DNA from: a virus
Length of the DNA: 64,000 nucleotides
Direction: 5' to 3' (one strand)
IMG/VR virus record: IMGVR_UViG_3300031784_002315
Span: 1 to 64,000 of that record
Shown: positions 43,184 to 52,981 of the stretch, piece after piece
Position numbering within the stretch: the stretch's first letter is position 1
How the letters are laid out: the number at the start of each line of letters is the position of its first letter
The notes under the pieces: generated by a model
What the model saw: only the letters and a program-made list of their open reading frames with translations
What the model was told of the DNA's origin: nothing
Databases searched by the model: none
Translations under genes and position numbers: made by a program

Positions 43184-45025
43184 CTTTGTTATTTTTGCTA
43201 CACTAAAACCACTTCTGTTTTTATAGAACAATTTTTCTTTAAAGTCTATATCTGTGTCCCAAGGTATAGATATATCAAATCTATATGTTGTTTTATTTTG
43301 TATTAACTTGTCGTTAAAATTACAAAACTCGTTTAAATTATAATTAAACTCACCACTTATAGCATGTTTTCGTGAAATGTCTGTTGTGTATGATTTATTA
43401 AAATTGAGTAGGTCGTTTAACAAATTGTTGTCAACTGTAGAAAAGTATTTTTTAGCCCACTGTTCAATTTTAGTTTGAACCGTGTTTCTATTTTTATGCC
43501 ATTCAATTTGAGTGTAATTAACTGTAACATTGTCATTAACAAAAACGTCTGTAATTTTTTTATTCCAAAAGAATTCTTCTAAATCGGTTTTTTGTTTATT
43601 ATACAGTGATAGAAAAAAATCTTCTTTTAAAATACAATTATTAAAAAAGTTTTCATAAAAGTCAATATAATCAATACCAAGATGTTTGTTTGCAAATTTA
43701 GCCAATACTTGCGTCCAGTTATAATTATGAAAGTTCATTATTAACCAATACCACAACCAAGAATCAATGTAATCCGATTTGTTCATGTATTTTGTTGCAA
43801 TTACGTAGTTGTGAATTTCTGGAATGTTAGTCAACTGACCATTAAACACTGTGTAATATGTTTCCACTGCCATTTCGTGATCAAGTACTTCAGTGGCCAT
43901 CTCACTGTTTTTAAGTATTTCTAAGGGAAACACATCTAAGAAATAATGACATCCTGCTTGTATGGCTTCGCAAAGACCTTCTCTCCAACTTTGTTTAGTT
44001 TCGTATGGCATACCCAAAATAAACTCTGTATAATATGTCACACCTTGTTTGTCACATTCTTTGTACATCTGTGATAACTGAGATATTTCCATATTTTTAC
44101 GTTTAATGTTTGTTAACGTATCGTCATTCATACTTTGAACACTTAATGTAAGACCTCTATTAAGTCCTACACTGTGCAGTATTTTAACTAATTCAATAGT
44201 TTTTTCAGCACTGTTTTTATACCAAGTAGCAGTAACTCCGTGAGGATAGCCTGTTTCTGTTTTTAACTTGGCTAGATATTCTACAATAAGTTTGTCACGT
44301 TCATAAAAAACACCAAAGTTAGCATCAGCAATATAAATGTATTCTATTTTATTTTTTGCAACCCAATCTAACTCAGCAAATACTTTTTCTAAATTAAATT
44401 TTTTAATTTTACTTTGAGTTAGACTACCCCAGTCACAGAATGTACAAGCAAAAGGACAGCCTCTATTTGTTTCTATGGTTGTTGAAAATTTTACATTTTT
44501 ATTTTCTTGGACTAACTTGTTTAAAATGTTGCTGTTTATATAAGGACTTGGCATTTCTTCAACATCAACACGTTGATGCAATTGATATGTTTCTTTAACT
44601 ATTCCAGTAGTAATGTAGTCAGTTAATAACGAATACAAAGACTTTTCGCCTTCGTTAATTATAATACTATCTATAAACTTTTTTTGTAAAAGTTTGTGTC
44701 CTGCTTTTTCGCCAACCTGCGGGCCGCCAAACACAATTAAACAGTTTGGCCATTTATCTTTTATTTTTTTTGCCAATTGAAAATTGTATTGTTCGTTCCA
44801 AATATAGTTACTAAAGAGACAAATTTCTGGATCATGTATTTTAGTGATAACCAAATCAACAGGTTCACGTTTAAAAAAACAATCCTTTACATCAAAGTTT
44901 TGTTTTACTATATCAAACTGTTCTGCATATGACCAGACCGCAGCAATACTATATGGTAAACTTTGACTAGAAAAGTTTCCGTAACCCATTTGATAATTTA
45001 CTTGAAACAAATACACACTTTTCAT
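43178..45025 (-). CDS. class B (B12-binding-domain) radical SAM protein
   Basis: 615 residues. The N-terminal 150 residues have a cobalamin-domain-like pattern (CLIVFGGPQVGEKAG, SIIINEGEKSLYSLL). Triad C190, C194, C197 in NRGCPFACTFCDWG, the common sequence of class-B members; a long alpha/beta barrel and a roughly 200-residue C-terminal region follow. Candidates are C-methylation or a ring rearrangement. Last gene of the operon starting at 50287; its ATG overlaps the amidinotransferase stop. Confidence 0.82.
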   Translation of the reverse strand: MKSVYLFQVNYQMGYGNFSSQSLPYSIAAVWSYAEQFDIVKQNFDVKDCFFKREPVDLVITKIHDPEICLFSNYIWNEQYNFQLAKKIKDKWPNCLIVFGGPQVGEKAGHKLLQKKFIDSIIINEGEKSLYSLLTDYITTGIVKETYQLHQRVDVEEMPSPYINSNILNKLVQENKNVKFSTTIETNRGCPFACTFCDWGSLTQSKIKKFNLEKVFAELDWVAKNKIEYIYIADANFGVFYERDKLIVEYLAKLKTETGYPHGVTATWYKNSAEKTIELVKILHSVGLNRGLTLSVQSMNDDTLTNIKRKNMEISQLSQMYKECDKQGVTYYTEFILGMPYETKQSWREGLCEAIQAGCHYFLDVFPLEILKNSEMATEVLDHEMAVETYYTVFNGQLTNIPEIHNYVIATKYMNKSDYIDSWLWYWLIMNFHNYNWTQVLAKFANKHLGIDYIDFYENFFNNCILKEDFFLSLYNKQKTDLEEFFWNKKITDVFVNDNVTVNYTQIEWHKNRNTVQTKIEQWAKKYFSTVDNNLLNDLLNFNKSYTTDISRKHAISGEFNYNLNEFCNFNDKLIQNKTTYRFDISIPWDTDIDFKEKLFYKNRSGFSVAKITKL

Positions 45026-46086
45026 TAAAAATAGTCCTCTAGTGTTCCTTTACGTTTTGTATCTAATGTAACACAATGAAAGCCACCGCTTAATGTTCTT
45101 GCTTGTCTCATTGGCAAACCAATACTTTCAATTCCCCATGTTTTGTCTAATTCTTTCATCAGTTCTTGTTGATTTTCATCTACAATAATGAGTTCAGGAT
45201 TTACACTTAACAAGTTTAGTCCAATATAAGGTGAGCACGGTGAGATACCGTTTGATAAATTTGTAGGTATTTTACCAATTTTTTCGCCAGGCCAAAAAAT
45301 CTTATCCCAACTTTTAAAAATAGGCGGGTACCAGTCTTCATTTAATCTGTCACCGTTGAACAAAACCAATCCAGGACGAAGAGGAATTACTGTGCTGTCA
45401 AAATGCGAAAAACTATAATACTTTTCTGCAATATGAAATCTGTATCCTTTTGGTTCGAGAATAGTTTTTAGCCATTCAAACCCAAGTTGATTTCCACTGT
45501 TGCTTACTTGGCAAAGTAAATCTCTTCCTAATCTAACGATATTTGGTGCATCAAATACAATTTCGTGATTTAGTAAGGTTGCTTCTTTTATATCATCTAG
45601 TTGATAACTTTCATCTAATAGTATCGGCTTTGGAGCACAGATCCATTGCGAACCTTCCTTCATCCATTTATATAAATGATTGTAATATGCACGAGTTTCA
45701 AAGTATCGAGACCGCATAGGACTAGGACACTCGATAATCATGTTGTCCAAAGGTAACAACAAGTCTCTGGGACAATAAGTATGCCACCCTGTAGTTTCCC
45801 AATCGGGCGTACTAAATTTTTGTCTATGATCAATTACATCAGGTCTTAATACATTAACACCTAAACTTTTTAAAGTATCTGACAATCCATCTAAGTCTTC
45901 ATTTGCTTCGTCAATGACTTGTTGATTGTGTAAAATTCCGTTAAGATGTTTAATTTCGTCATATGTGTTTGCTGCATAAGAAAAACTATGAGTACTTTTA
46001 TCAAGAGTTGGAAGCATTGCATGATCGGCTATACCAACTACAATCTCTTCTAAAGGATCCCAATCATTGTTTGTTTGAATTGGCAT
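45025..46086 (-). CDS. glycine amidinotransferase-like enzyme
   Basis: 353 residues of the arginine:glycine / inosamine-phosphate amidinotransferase family, which moves the guanidine carbon unit from arginine to an amine. The triad is conserved: Asp in FDAPNIVRLGRDLL, His in YSFSHFDST, Cys in SGGFHCVTLDTKR. The N-terminus NNDWDPLEEIVVG matches the family start. Both acceptor amine and product are unknown: guanidinoacetate or a guanidino-sugar are possible. It overlaps the aminotransferase-like gene by 23 bases, suggesting amine installation then amidination. Confidence 0.88.
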   Translation of the reverse strand: MPIQTNNDWDPLEEIVVGIADHAMLPTLDKSTHSFSYAANTYDEIKHLNGILHNQQVIDEANEDLDGLSDTLKSLGVNVLRPDVIDHRQKFSTPDWETTGWHTYCPRDLLLPLDNMIIECPSPMRSRYFETRAYYNHLYKWMKEGSQWICAPKPILLDESYQLDDIKEATLLNHEIVFDAPNIVRLGRDLLCQVSNSGNQLGFEWLKTILEPKGYRFHIAEKYYSFSHFDSTVIPLRPGLVLFNGDRLNEDWYPPIFKSWDKIFWPGEKIGKIPTNLSNGISPCSPYIGLNLLSVNPELIIVDENQQELMKELDKTWGIESIGLPMRQARTLSGGFHCVTLDTKRKGTLEDYF

Positions 46087-46969
46087 ATAATATCTCTTTC
46101 ATTTGTAAATTGTTTAAAATTAGCAAGTCTTGAAGACTTAGTCTATTGGTATTAGTGCCTCTGTTATATTGATTGTATTTTTTAAAGTTGTCTACGCCAA
46201 ATAAAACTGTATTACTTGGCGTAATATTTAAAACACTACAACACTCGAGTTGTTTACTTTTATATTTATTGTATACAAAATCTGGTGAAAAGTTTTGTAA
46301 AAGATTTAATCCTAAGTGAGAACCAAGTCTGTTATTGTAATTCATCTTATCATATACAAACATAAGGTCGTCGTCATCTGTTTTTGTAAATCTTATTCCA
46401 ATTCTTGCATTTGCAACAGGAAATGTTTTACTTAAACTAAAAACAACATCAGTAATACAATTAAAAGATAAATCAAAATTTATATTATTACAAATTCCAA
46501 AATATATACAATCAATTAACACTGGAATCTGTAATCGATCGCATATCTCTAAAACACTGTCCATCTCAACATGCTTGTTTCCGGTGTCACTAAACGGTAA
46601 ACTAATTACTACTGCATCATTAAATTCTAAAGGTGAATCCTCTATAAATGTCCAGTCGTTCCAATTATTTCTCCAGGCTAGTTTGTGATAAACATATTCG
46701 CCCTTAAAACATCTAAAACGTCTATTTTTATTTTTAATATAAAACATATCAAACGCTTGAGACGCACCGTTGCTATAAATTGCATATGTGAAGTTATTTA
46801 AACCTATAAAATTATTGTCGGCAGAACTTAAAATCCAATTTTTGTAAGCATTACAAAAATTTTTAGTAACACTATTATCCCATAATGCTTCTGAAAAATC
46901 AATGTGTTTTATAAAGTCTACTATTTCAGGATCTTGTATAGCATAAGAATTTTTAAAAATATTGTGCAT
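46064..46969 (-). CDS. short PLP-dependent aminotransferase-like protein
   Basis: 301 residues. IPVLIDCIYFGIC provides the ring-binding Asp and VVFSLSKTFPVANARIGIRF the Schiff-base Lys and Arg of fold-type I enzymes. YSNGASQAFDMF near the N-terminus corresponds to the phosphate-binding helix. It is shorter than normal and paralogous to the protein at 24413. In the operon it lies between a SPASM radical SAM enzyme and the amidinotransferase, so conversion of a keto group to an amine before amidination is plausible. Confidence 0.68.
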   Translation of the reverse strand: MHNIFKNSYAIQDPEIVDFIKHIDFSEALWDNSVTKNFCNAYKNWILSSADNNFIGLNNFTYAIYSNGASQAFDMFYIKNKNRRFRCFKGEYVYHKLAWRNNWNDWTFIEDSPLEFNDAVVISLPFSDTGNKHVEMDSVLEICDRLQIPVLIDCIYFGICNNINFDLSFNCITDVVFSLSKTFPVANARIGIRFTKTDDDDLMFVYDKMNYNNRLGSHLGLNLLQNFSPDFVYNKYKSKQLECCSVLNITPSNTVLFGVDNFKKYNQYNRGTNTNRLSLQDLLILNNLQMKEILYANSNKQ

Positions 46970-48067
46970 TTATACATTTCCTTTTACATAAGGTTGTAAT
47001 TCTTTTGTAGCATTTTGTTTAAGCATACCGTATTTACTACATTGATTTGCACAACGCTCTATTCTATTTTCGCTAATCCAGTTTTGTTGTATAGCGTGAA
47101 ACACTTTACTGTTTGCAATTTCGTCCAATGAAAAATGATGCAAACTAATAGTGTTTAGACCGCCGTTTAGGTCAATCAACTCAAATAATTTTTTTCTATC
47201 TTTGTGCTTTTCGGTTTCAAACCCATAAAATCTATCAGCAAGCCATCCGCAAGGCAAAACGTACCCTTCGGCTGAAATATAAATTAAATTACTGTGTTGT
47301 GCAGTACAAAATATTTTAGATTTTTGCAAATAGTTTTCATAAGATCCGAACTCTTTTATAATTTTTTCGTAGTTATTATAGCCATTGTTTAGATATTTCT
47401 TTTCATCAGGCATTTCTAAATATCTATTAAGATTATTATTTTTGTCAAACACTGGAGTTTTATCAACTAGATTATGTTGTTTATCGATAAATCTAGTTGT
47501 CAACTTACAAGAAAACCCATCAAATCCGAGTTTGTTGCTTAATTGTCTTGCAGCATCTACTTGATGTTCGTTGTGTTTAAAAACAATGTAACTCCATATT
47601 GCTGATCCGCCAGCAGATATAAATGCTTTTGCATTATTGATTATTTTTTTAAAGTTTGTGTTAACTCTATACAAATGGTTTGTGTCATCTAAACCATCTA
47701 TTCCGAAAATAACTCTATCATCTTTTTTTAAAACGTTAGCAAGATCTTTCCACCATTTTGTTGTACGTAAACTACCGTTTGTATTAATAGTAAGTTGTGC
47801 AGAAGTTTTTGAATTTAAATATTTGACTAACTCTATCAAATCTTGATAGATACAGGGATCACCATAAGTTCCGCAAATACGAATTTCTATCAAGTCTTTT
47901 AAAATTGAATCTGGTATTTTTGTTTTAATTAATTCCAAGTCAATGTCGACCATGGGCAATGTTGGCCATGTTTTTCCACCGTAAAAATTACGTACACACT
48001 GAGGACAAGATGCGTTGCATCTTGTTGTAAGTTCAAGTTCGAGTTGAGTAATTTTTTGATAAAACAT
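46970..48067 (-). CDS. radical SAM protein, 'CVRN' SPASM type
   Basis: 365 residues. Triad C17, C21, C24 in TRCNASCPQCVRNFYGG; ICGTYGD replaces GGEP; GIDGLDDTNHLYRVNTNF. C-terminal Cys set: IFCTAQHS, LPCGWLADR, RCANQCSKYG. It belongs with the group at 35786-38920, although it lies in another operon. Its stop abuts the aminotransferase-like start and its ATG overlaps the upstream stop by one base. Confidence 0.84.
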   Translation of the reverse strand: MFYQKITQLELELTTRCNASCPQCVRNFYGGKTWPTLPMVDIDLELIKTKIPDSILKDLIEIRICGTYGDPCIYQDLIELVKYLNSKTSAQLTINTNGSLRTTKWWKDLANVLKKDDRVIFGIDGLDDTNHLYRVNTNFKKIINNAKAFISAGGSAIWSYIVFKHNEHQVDAARQLSNKLGFDGFSCKLTTRFIDKQHNLVDKTPVFDKNNNLNRYLEMPDEKKYLNNGYNNYEKIIKEFGSYENYLQKSKIFCTAQHSNLIYISAEGYVLPCGWLADRFYGFETEKHKDRKKLFELIDLNGGLNTISLHHFSLDEIANSKVFHAIQQNWISENRIERCANQCSKYGMLKQNATKELQPYVKGNV

Positions 48068-49209
48068 TAGGGTTTTCTTATTAGGTGCTCAAGACCTTTA
48101 CGATTAAAGAAAAACTCAATTTCTTCTTTACTAGCATTGTACTTTGTTTCTAAATACTTTAAAAATTCATCTTGCTTTTTAAAATAATAATACAATAACT
48201 TTGTATTAAAGTCAACGTCTTGTTTGACTTTTTGATAATCGCTGTTGTTTAAAAAATATTTTACATTTTGTACTATTGCTTCAAGACGCTGTTCTTCATC
48301 TTCGATTAAACCGTACTCTTTGATTAAGAAATTCTCGTCAAATGTCTTAAATCCTAGATTTTTCAATTCTTTGTATTGTTCTACATAGCCCGATAAAATT
48401 ACTGGCTTCTTCATTAATAATTCTCTATAAGTTTTATCAGTAAGATAATACCGGTCGTTACTCCATTCCCAGTATATCGGCCCTTCACTTATTACTGTTA
48501 ACTTTACATCGTTATAGTGATGCAAATCTATAAATGACGGATTGTGTATGTAGGGTTCTTTTACAATATCGTGCCAGTTGTCGCCTTCGTAAACTCCTAA
48601 AAAACTTTTACAAGAGTTGTATTCGTTATCGCTATCTAAAGATCTATTACAGTTTTTTAAAAACTCGTTATATTCTTTATCTGTATATTTTGACAAATAG
48701 TTTCGGCACCATTTGTTATCTATTTCGTTCCAAGGAGGAAAAAATGACCAAGTGCTATTTTTTAACATATTTTCGTCGTAAAATTTACTCATTAGTCCAA
48801 TACGATTTGGACGAGCAGAACGACCTGTTAAAAATAAAAACTTGTCAGCATCGTTATTATAATCTTTGATTTGATTATCATAATCTTTGTATGCATTTTT
48901 TACAACACTCATATTCCAGTCATAAAAGTAGTGTGTGTGTTTTAAACCATACTCATATGTTTTTCCAGCACCAGATATAAAAATTATCTCTTGTATACCT
49001 AATTTTTTACAAGCATTGTCGAGTTTGTCAATCAGTGGGATCCAATATTTAGGATCCCACGCCACAAATCCGTCCATCAGTGCAAGAAAAATAATTACGT
49101 TGCATTTTTCTCGCACTGCTTGATCAATTTCGATCATTATCAAATCGTAATGATCTTGATCAACAAATAACCATTCGATGTTGATTAACTTTGTTTTTAT
49201 ATCAGACAT
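48067..49209 (-). CDS. putative glycosyltransferase-like protein
   Basis: 380 residues. The segment SEGPIYWEWSNDRYYLTDKT, followed by YRELLMKKPVILSGYVEQYKELKNLGFKTFDENF, resembles the donor-binding E--x-TEKT region of GT-B-like transferases seen in phages. The N-terminal half is not recognised. The catalytic class and sugar are unknown, and a non-enzymatic homologue is possible. It lies between the TauD-like gene and a radical SAM gene in a six-gene operon with aminotransferase and amidinotransferase, a content that suggests sugar tailoring. Confidence 0.5.
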   Translation of the reverse strand: MSDIKTKLINIEWLFVDQDHYDLIMIEIDQAVREKCNVIIFLALMDGFVAWDPKYWIPLIDKLDNACKKLGIQEIIFISGAGKTYEYGLKHTHYFYDWNMSVVKNAYKDYDNQIKDYNNDADKFLFLTGRSARPNRIGLMSKFYDENMLKNSTWSFFPPWNEIDNKWCRNYLSKYTDKEYNEFLKNCNRSLDSDNEYNSCKSFLGVYEGDNWHDIVKEPYIHNPSFIDLHHYNDVKLTVISEGPIYWEWSNDRYYLTDKTYRELLMKKPVILSGYVEQYKELKNLGFKTFDENFLIKEYGLIEDEEQRLEAIVQNVKYFLNNSDYQKVKQDVDFNTKLLYYYFKKQDEFLKYLETKYNASKEEIEFFFNRKGLEHLIRKP

Positions 49210-49216
49210 TTTAAAA

Positions 49217-50287
49217 TTATGGAAATTTTAAATCTAACTCTAGGATATTCATCAACTCTAGCATTTCATCTTGATGATAGTTGTAAAAATGCTGTTGATG
49301 ATATGGATGCCACGATTGTTTTATTAAACTATCAGGATAATATTGCAATCTAAATGCAAGTCTGTTCGGATTTCCAGGATGCTTTCTTCTATGTAATGTT
49401 ATCGAATTATCAAATAAACAAATCTCATTGTCTTGTAAGTACATGTGATCGTAAATATATTTTTCAGTTAACAATTCTCGGTCAATTTCTGCAAAAACTT
49501 TATCGCTATCATATTTACTCATACCTTTAATTCCAACAACAGAATTAAGTGTATAATGCAGTCCTTTGATTCCGCCCGGACTTGTAATTACCAAGGGTAC
49601 TTCAGCCCCGTCAACTGGTGCAAATTCTTTTCTTATGTTTTCTCCAAAACTTGGATCATCTTTTTCGAGTTCATTAATCCCTCCAGGAATGTATGCGTGA
49701 ACTAAAATCATTTCGTTAAGTTCGCTTCTAAAACTTTCAGAGATTGACTGATAATAATCAGCAGTTTGTAGAAATCCTGTAGAACTACCTACCATATACT
49801 CTCCGCCCATCAATGCAACTCCGGGAGTAAAGTTAATTACAGACGATTCGTTACTGTGCCAATATAACTCGCCAGATGAAAAGTTGCCCATTGGGTTACC
49901 GTATTCATCTCTTTTGCCACAAACTCGTGTTAATGTATTACCATGTTCAGTATGTTCAATATAAAACTGTTTCATTTTAATATAACGTTCGTCTTCTGAT
50001 GATACATTAAATTTTTTGTAATGTTCTTGAATTCTACCATCAAAATCTTGACCGTATTTTTTTTGAAAGTGCTTGCGAGACATTGTTGCACCGATAAAAG
50101 GACCCCATTGCCGAATTCTGTTATAGTACTGATCTTTAGTAATTTTAACGTTTCTTAGAATAGTTACTAAATCAGTTAAATGAAATTTTCCAATTTCTGC
50201 CCATTCTTCATCTGTGATATTATCAAAGTCTAAGTCGTCAATATAATGTCCATATGAACCTAAACCGGGAATTTTTGATACTTTCAT
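49217..50287 (-). CDS. TauD/clavaminate-synthase-like oxygenase
   Basis: 356 residues from the ATG at 50287, preceded by AGGAG; a start at 50335 would lie upstream of that ribosome site. The fold resembles TauD: ELYWHSNESSVINFTPGVAL, then SSTGFLQTADYYQS, and the C-terminal LFDNSITLHRRKHPGNPNRLAFR with the distal His and Arg. The metal motif reads H-S-N instead of HxD/E, so the acidic ligand may be Asn or displaced. First gene of the operon to 43178. Function unknown. Confidence 0.72.
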   Translation of the reverse strand: MKVSKIPGLGSYGHYIDDLDFDNITDEEWAEIGKFHLTDLVTILRNVKITKDQYYNRIRQWGPFIGATMSRKHFQKKYGQDFDGRIQEHYKKFNVSSEDERYIKMKQFYIEHTEHGNTLTRVCGKRDEYGNPMGNFSSGELYWHSNESSVINFTPGVALMGGEYMVGSSTGFLQTADYYQSISESFRSELNEMILVHAYIPGGINELEKDDPSFGENIRKEFAPVDGAEVPLVITSPGGIKGLHYTLNSVVGIKGMSKYDSDKVFAEIDRELLTEKYIYDHMYLQDNEICLFDNSITLHRRKHPGNPNRLAFRLQYYPDSLIKQSWHPYHQQHFYNYHQDEMLELMNILELDLKFP

Positions 50288-50313
50288 TTTATCTCCTGTG
50301 GTATTATTTCTAA

Positions 50314-50368
50314 TATTTACTGCAAACAAAAACATAGTTACTCAATTGTGATACTACTAAATATTACA
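50314..50368. promoter_or_regulatory. divergent promoter region, two late-type boxes
   Basis: Minus strand: AGTAAATA (complement of 50314-50321) 26 bases upstream of the ATG at 50287, with AGGAG between. Plus strand: ACTAAATA (50356-50363) 5 bases before the ATG at 50369 with no Shine-Dalgarno. The two start styles face each other. Confidence 0.58.
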
Positions 50369-51349
50369 ATGAGTCAACCATACCTGAGATTTTTAGATAT
50401 TTACTGCGGTGCTTATTGTAACTTAGCCTGCAATCATTGTGATGCAAGAAGCCATGTGTTGCAAACAAAAAACTATGATCCAACATTGGATGACATATTA
50501 ACAGGCATTAAATTAGTCAAAGAAAAATTTGATATAATCTATTATGGTACTTCAGGTGGTGAACCGTTACTGTATTTAGATCGAATTACAGAAATATTTA
50601 AATTTATAAAAAGCATAGATCCAGATGCTGTACTTTTACTACCAACCAATGGAACACTTATTGATAAAAAACTCAATGAACTAGTTGCGTTAATAAAACA
50701 GTTTGATGTTAGTGTTTTTGTATGTGACCATTTTTCAGGATTTGAAGATAAAACACTTTCAAATAAAGTTAAACAAAATTTTAAACTTTTAGCAGATGCT
50801 GTGAATTTGCCCAGTGGAAATGTGTCCGATTTTTATAAAAATCTATTCGATATAGAAAATAAAAAAAACGATATCTTGTATCAAGAGTGGTTAGACAAAA
50901 GACAAAACTTTTATGATTACATTGAAGATACTGAACAGGTATTTTATAATAAAACGTTTGTTCATTACAGAGAGCAAAGCACATTTAAACAAAATTATCA
51001 ATTAATTGATAATATTCCTAAACCCTTTAAAACAAACAATCCTGCCGAATCTTATCAAAACGGCTGCACCAGTGATATGTGTAGTTTTTTGATTGATAAA
51101 AAATTATACAAGTGTTCTTCTTTGGGTACATTAAATAGATTTTTAAATCATCATAATTTATTAAACGACCCAGATTGGCAAAAATATTTAAATTATAAAC
51201 CTATAAATTTAGAAAATTATAACAACGACGAAATTGATTTTTTTGATGAAACAAAATACTGCGAAATAGGAGAATGCGACATGTGTTCTGACAAAGACAC
51301 TAGTTTTTTAAAAACACCAGAATATGTTTTAAAAAAATATACAAATTAA
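50369..51349 (+). CDS. divergent radical SAM protein
   Basis: 326 residues from the ATG at 50369; a GTG at 50348 is possible. Triad C17, C21, C24 in AYCNLACNHC; TSGGEP at 61-66. The C-terminal third has Cys in NGCTSDMCSF, YKCSSLG, and EIGECDMC, an auxiliary-cluster pattern unlike its neighbours. The middle is Lys/Asp-rich and not recognised. It is the lone radical SAM gene on the plus strand in this region and overlaps the convergent gene by 4 bases. Confidence 0.8.
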   Translation: MSQPYLRFLDIYCGAYCNLACNHCDARSHVLQTKNYDPTLDDILTGIKLVKEKFDIIYYGTSGGEPLLYLDRITEIFKFIKSIDPDAVLLLPTNGTLIDKKLNELVALIKQFDVSVFVCDHFSGFEDKTLSNKVKQNFKLLADAVNLPSGNVSDFYKNLFDIENKKNDILYQEWLDKRQNFYDYIEDTEQVFYNKTFVHYREQSTFKQNYQLIDNIPKPFKTNNPAESYQNGCTSDMCSFLIDKKLYKCSSLGTLNRFLNHHNLLNDPDWQKYLNYKPINLENYNNDEIDFFDETKYCEIGECDMCSDKDTSFLKTPEYVLKKYTN

Positions 51350-52494
51350 TCTCTTGATCCACGAATTTCGTTAATCATATTTTTGTAATACTTTTTGGTT
51401 TCTTCTTCGTAAATGTCAGTATTATTATTTTTAATATAATTTAACAAAATGTTGTTCTCAGTAAAATCTTCATTTCTTATTTTATTAAGTTTATAATGAG
51501 AATATAAAAAATGTTTAAATAAATCTTTGCCACTGTCGTACATATAAGATATCAACGGTTCTTCCTTGATATACTCTTTGTAGATATCTTTTAAGTTAGT
51601 TGGCATGTGTCTTATACTTAAATATTCTGGATACTGTATTACATCGTAACCCCAATTAAACTTTGGATAATTTAAACTAAAATAGTTTTTAATATCTTCG
51701 ACATAGATAGCATTGTAAATTCCAACTGTAGTCAAAACATTTACTGAAATTTTATCTGACAATAATCTATAATAAAAATCTAAATTATTTTTTATTTCAT
51801 CAAAATTACTGTTTTTTCTAATAAAGTCGTTTAATTTTCCTATTGCATCTATGCTAATAGTAATTGTTACTTTTTTAAACTCTTTTAATATACTAAGAAT
51901 TTCTTCAGTGGGCTGTATTGTTCCATTAGTAAAAAAATCAATATAAATTTGGCTTGTATCTGCATCTTCTTTTAATTTTTTTAAGAAAGGAATAAAATGA
52001 GGACTATAAAGTGGTTCCCCGCCTGTAAGATTAATTTCTTTAATGTTTTTTAAATTTACTTCTTTATAAAATGTATTTTGAAAATATTTGCTAGAAGAAA
52101 ATGCCTCTCCGTATAACTCTTTTTCTTCTACGTGCCATAAATGACTGTTTGAACTTGCACACATTCTACATTTTAAATTGCATAGATTATCAAACATAAT
52201 ATGCAAATCTTGTAAATCTATTGTTGTTACAATTCCGTATTTGTCTAACGCTCTAGTACGCATACTATCTAAATTGTTGTTTTCTTGATCATAGCATTGT
52301 TCGCAACCTTTGATAGTTTTACCAGCAAGCATATCTGCCCGAAGTTGATCCATTTCGTTGTCAAAATACAATTTTTCAAATACGGATGTTTTATTGAACC
52401 TTCCGCCGTCCATAAATCCACAACAAGGAAGTATAGTATTTCCATTTTGCCAACTCGAGTGTACCCATGGCAACGGACAATATGTTTTACTCAT
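51346..52494 (-). CDS. radical SAM protein with N-terminal twitch-like Cys domain
   Basis: 382 residues. C6 (MSKTYCPLPWVHSSW), C24-C25 (LPCCGFMDG), C64/C67 (GCEQC); triad C105, C109, C112 (NLCNLKCRMC); LTGGEP. It ends the three-gene unit that starts near 53793 (two DSBH oxygenase-like proteins, then this), an oxygenase and radical SAM pairing that also occurs at 29750-28870. Its start overlaps the upstream gene by 8 bases. Confidence 0.85.
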   Translation of the reverse strand: MSKTYCPLPWVHSSWQNGNTILPCCGFMDGGRFNKTSVFEKLYFDNEMDQLRADMLAGKTIKGCEQCYDQENNNLDSMRTRALDKYGIVTTIDLQDLHIMFDNLCNLKCRMCASSNSHLWHVEEKELYGEAFSSSKYFQNTFYKEVNLKNIKEINLTGGEPLYSPHFIPFLKKLKEDADTSQIYIDFFTNGTIQPTEEILSILKEFKKVTITISIDAIGKLNDFIRKNSNFDEIKNNLDFYYRLLSDKISVNVLTTVGIYNAIYVEDIKNYFSLNYPKFNWGYDVIQYPEYLSIRHMPTNLKDIYKEYIKEEPLISYMYDSGKDLFKHFLYSHYKLNKIRNEDFTENNILLNYIKNNNTDIYEEETKKYYKNMINEIRGSRD

Positions 52495-52981
52495 ATTCAG
52501 TGACCTGCAACACTACTCTTGGCATATGTCCTATATTGGCGGCGCCATGAATATCTTGACTGTTAATGTATTCATATACGTCGCCAGCAGAATACTTTGT
52601 TAATACTAAATTTCCGTATACAAACAAATGCCCGGGTTGATAGTCTTGTAATGGCACCCAATATCGTTTACAAGTTTCATAATGTGTAAATGGGTCTGTG
52701 TGCATCGGCATAAATTGACCAGGCATTAACTTTGTGATCCACCATTCAGTTTTTCCAGTACACCAAGGCGGACTTATTTTAATATTTAAATCGTGTTCTT
52801 CGTATACCCACCAGTGCGTTGCTGTTAAATCGTATCCTGCATCTCGAGCCTTGCAATATTCAGCACTTTCAACGGCAGTTTCCGGAGGCCAATCTCTGGG
52901 TCTTGCTTGTCCTACTGTGTTTAGGACAAGTTCTCTCCACGTAGGATTGATCCAGTTTGCAAAATTACCTCGATAAATCAA
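52487..52981 (-). CDS. AspH-like 2OG/DSBH oxygenase
   Basis: 164 residues. FMPMHTDPFTHY gives HxD (near residue 98), DIHGAANIGHMPRVVLQ the distal His and Arg, with the KRYWVPLQDYQPGHLFVYGN strands between, a compact jelly roll. The start is TTG, overlapping the upstream stop as TTGA; no ATG would keep the N-terminus. It is related in layout to the proteins at 57212 and 57745. Middle gene of a three-gene unit. Confidence 0.66.
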   Translation of the reverse strand: MIYRGNFANWINPTWRELVLNTVGQARPRDWPPETAVESAEYCKARDAGYDLTATHWWVYEEHDLNIKISPPWCTGKTEWWITKLMPGQFMPMHTDPFTHYETCKRYWVPLQDYQPGHLFVYGNLVLTKYSAGDVYEYINSQDIHGAANIGHMPRVVLQVTEYE

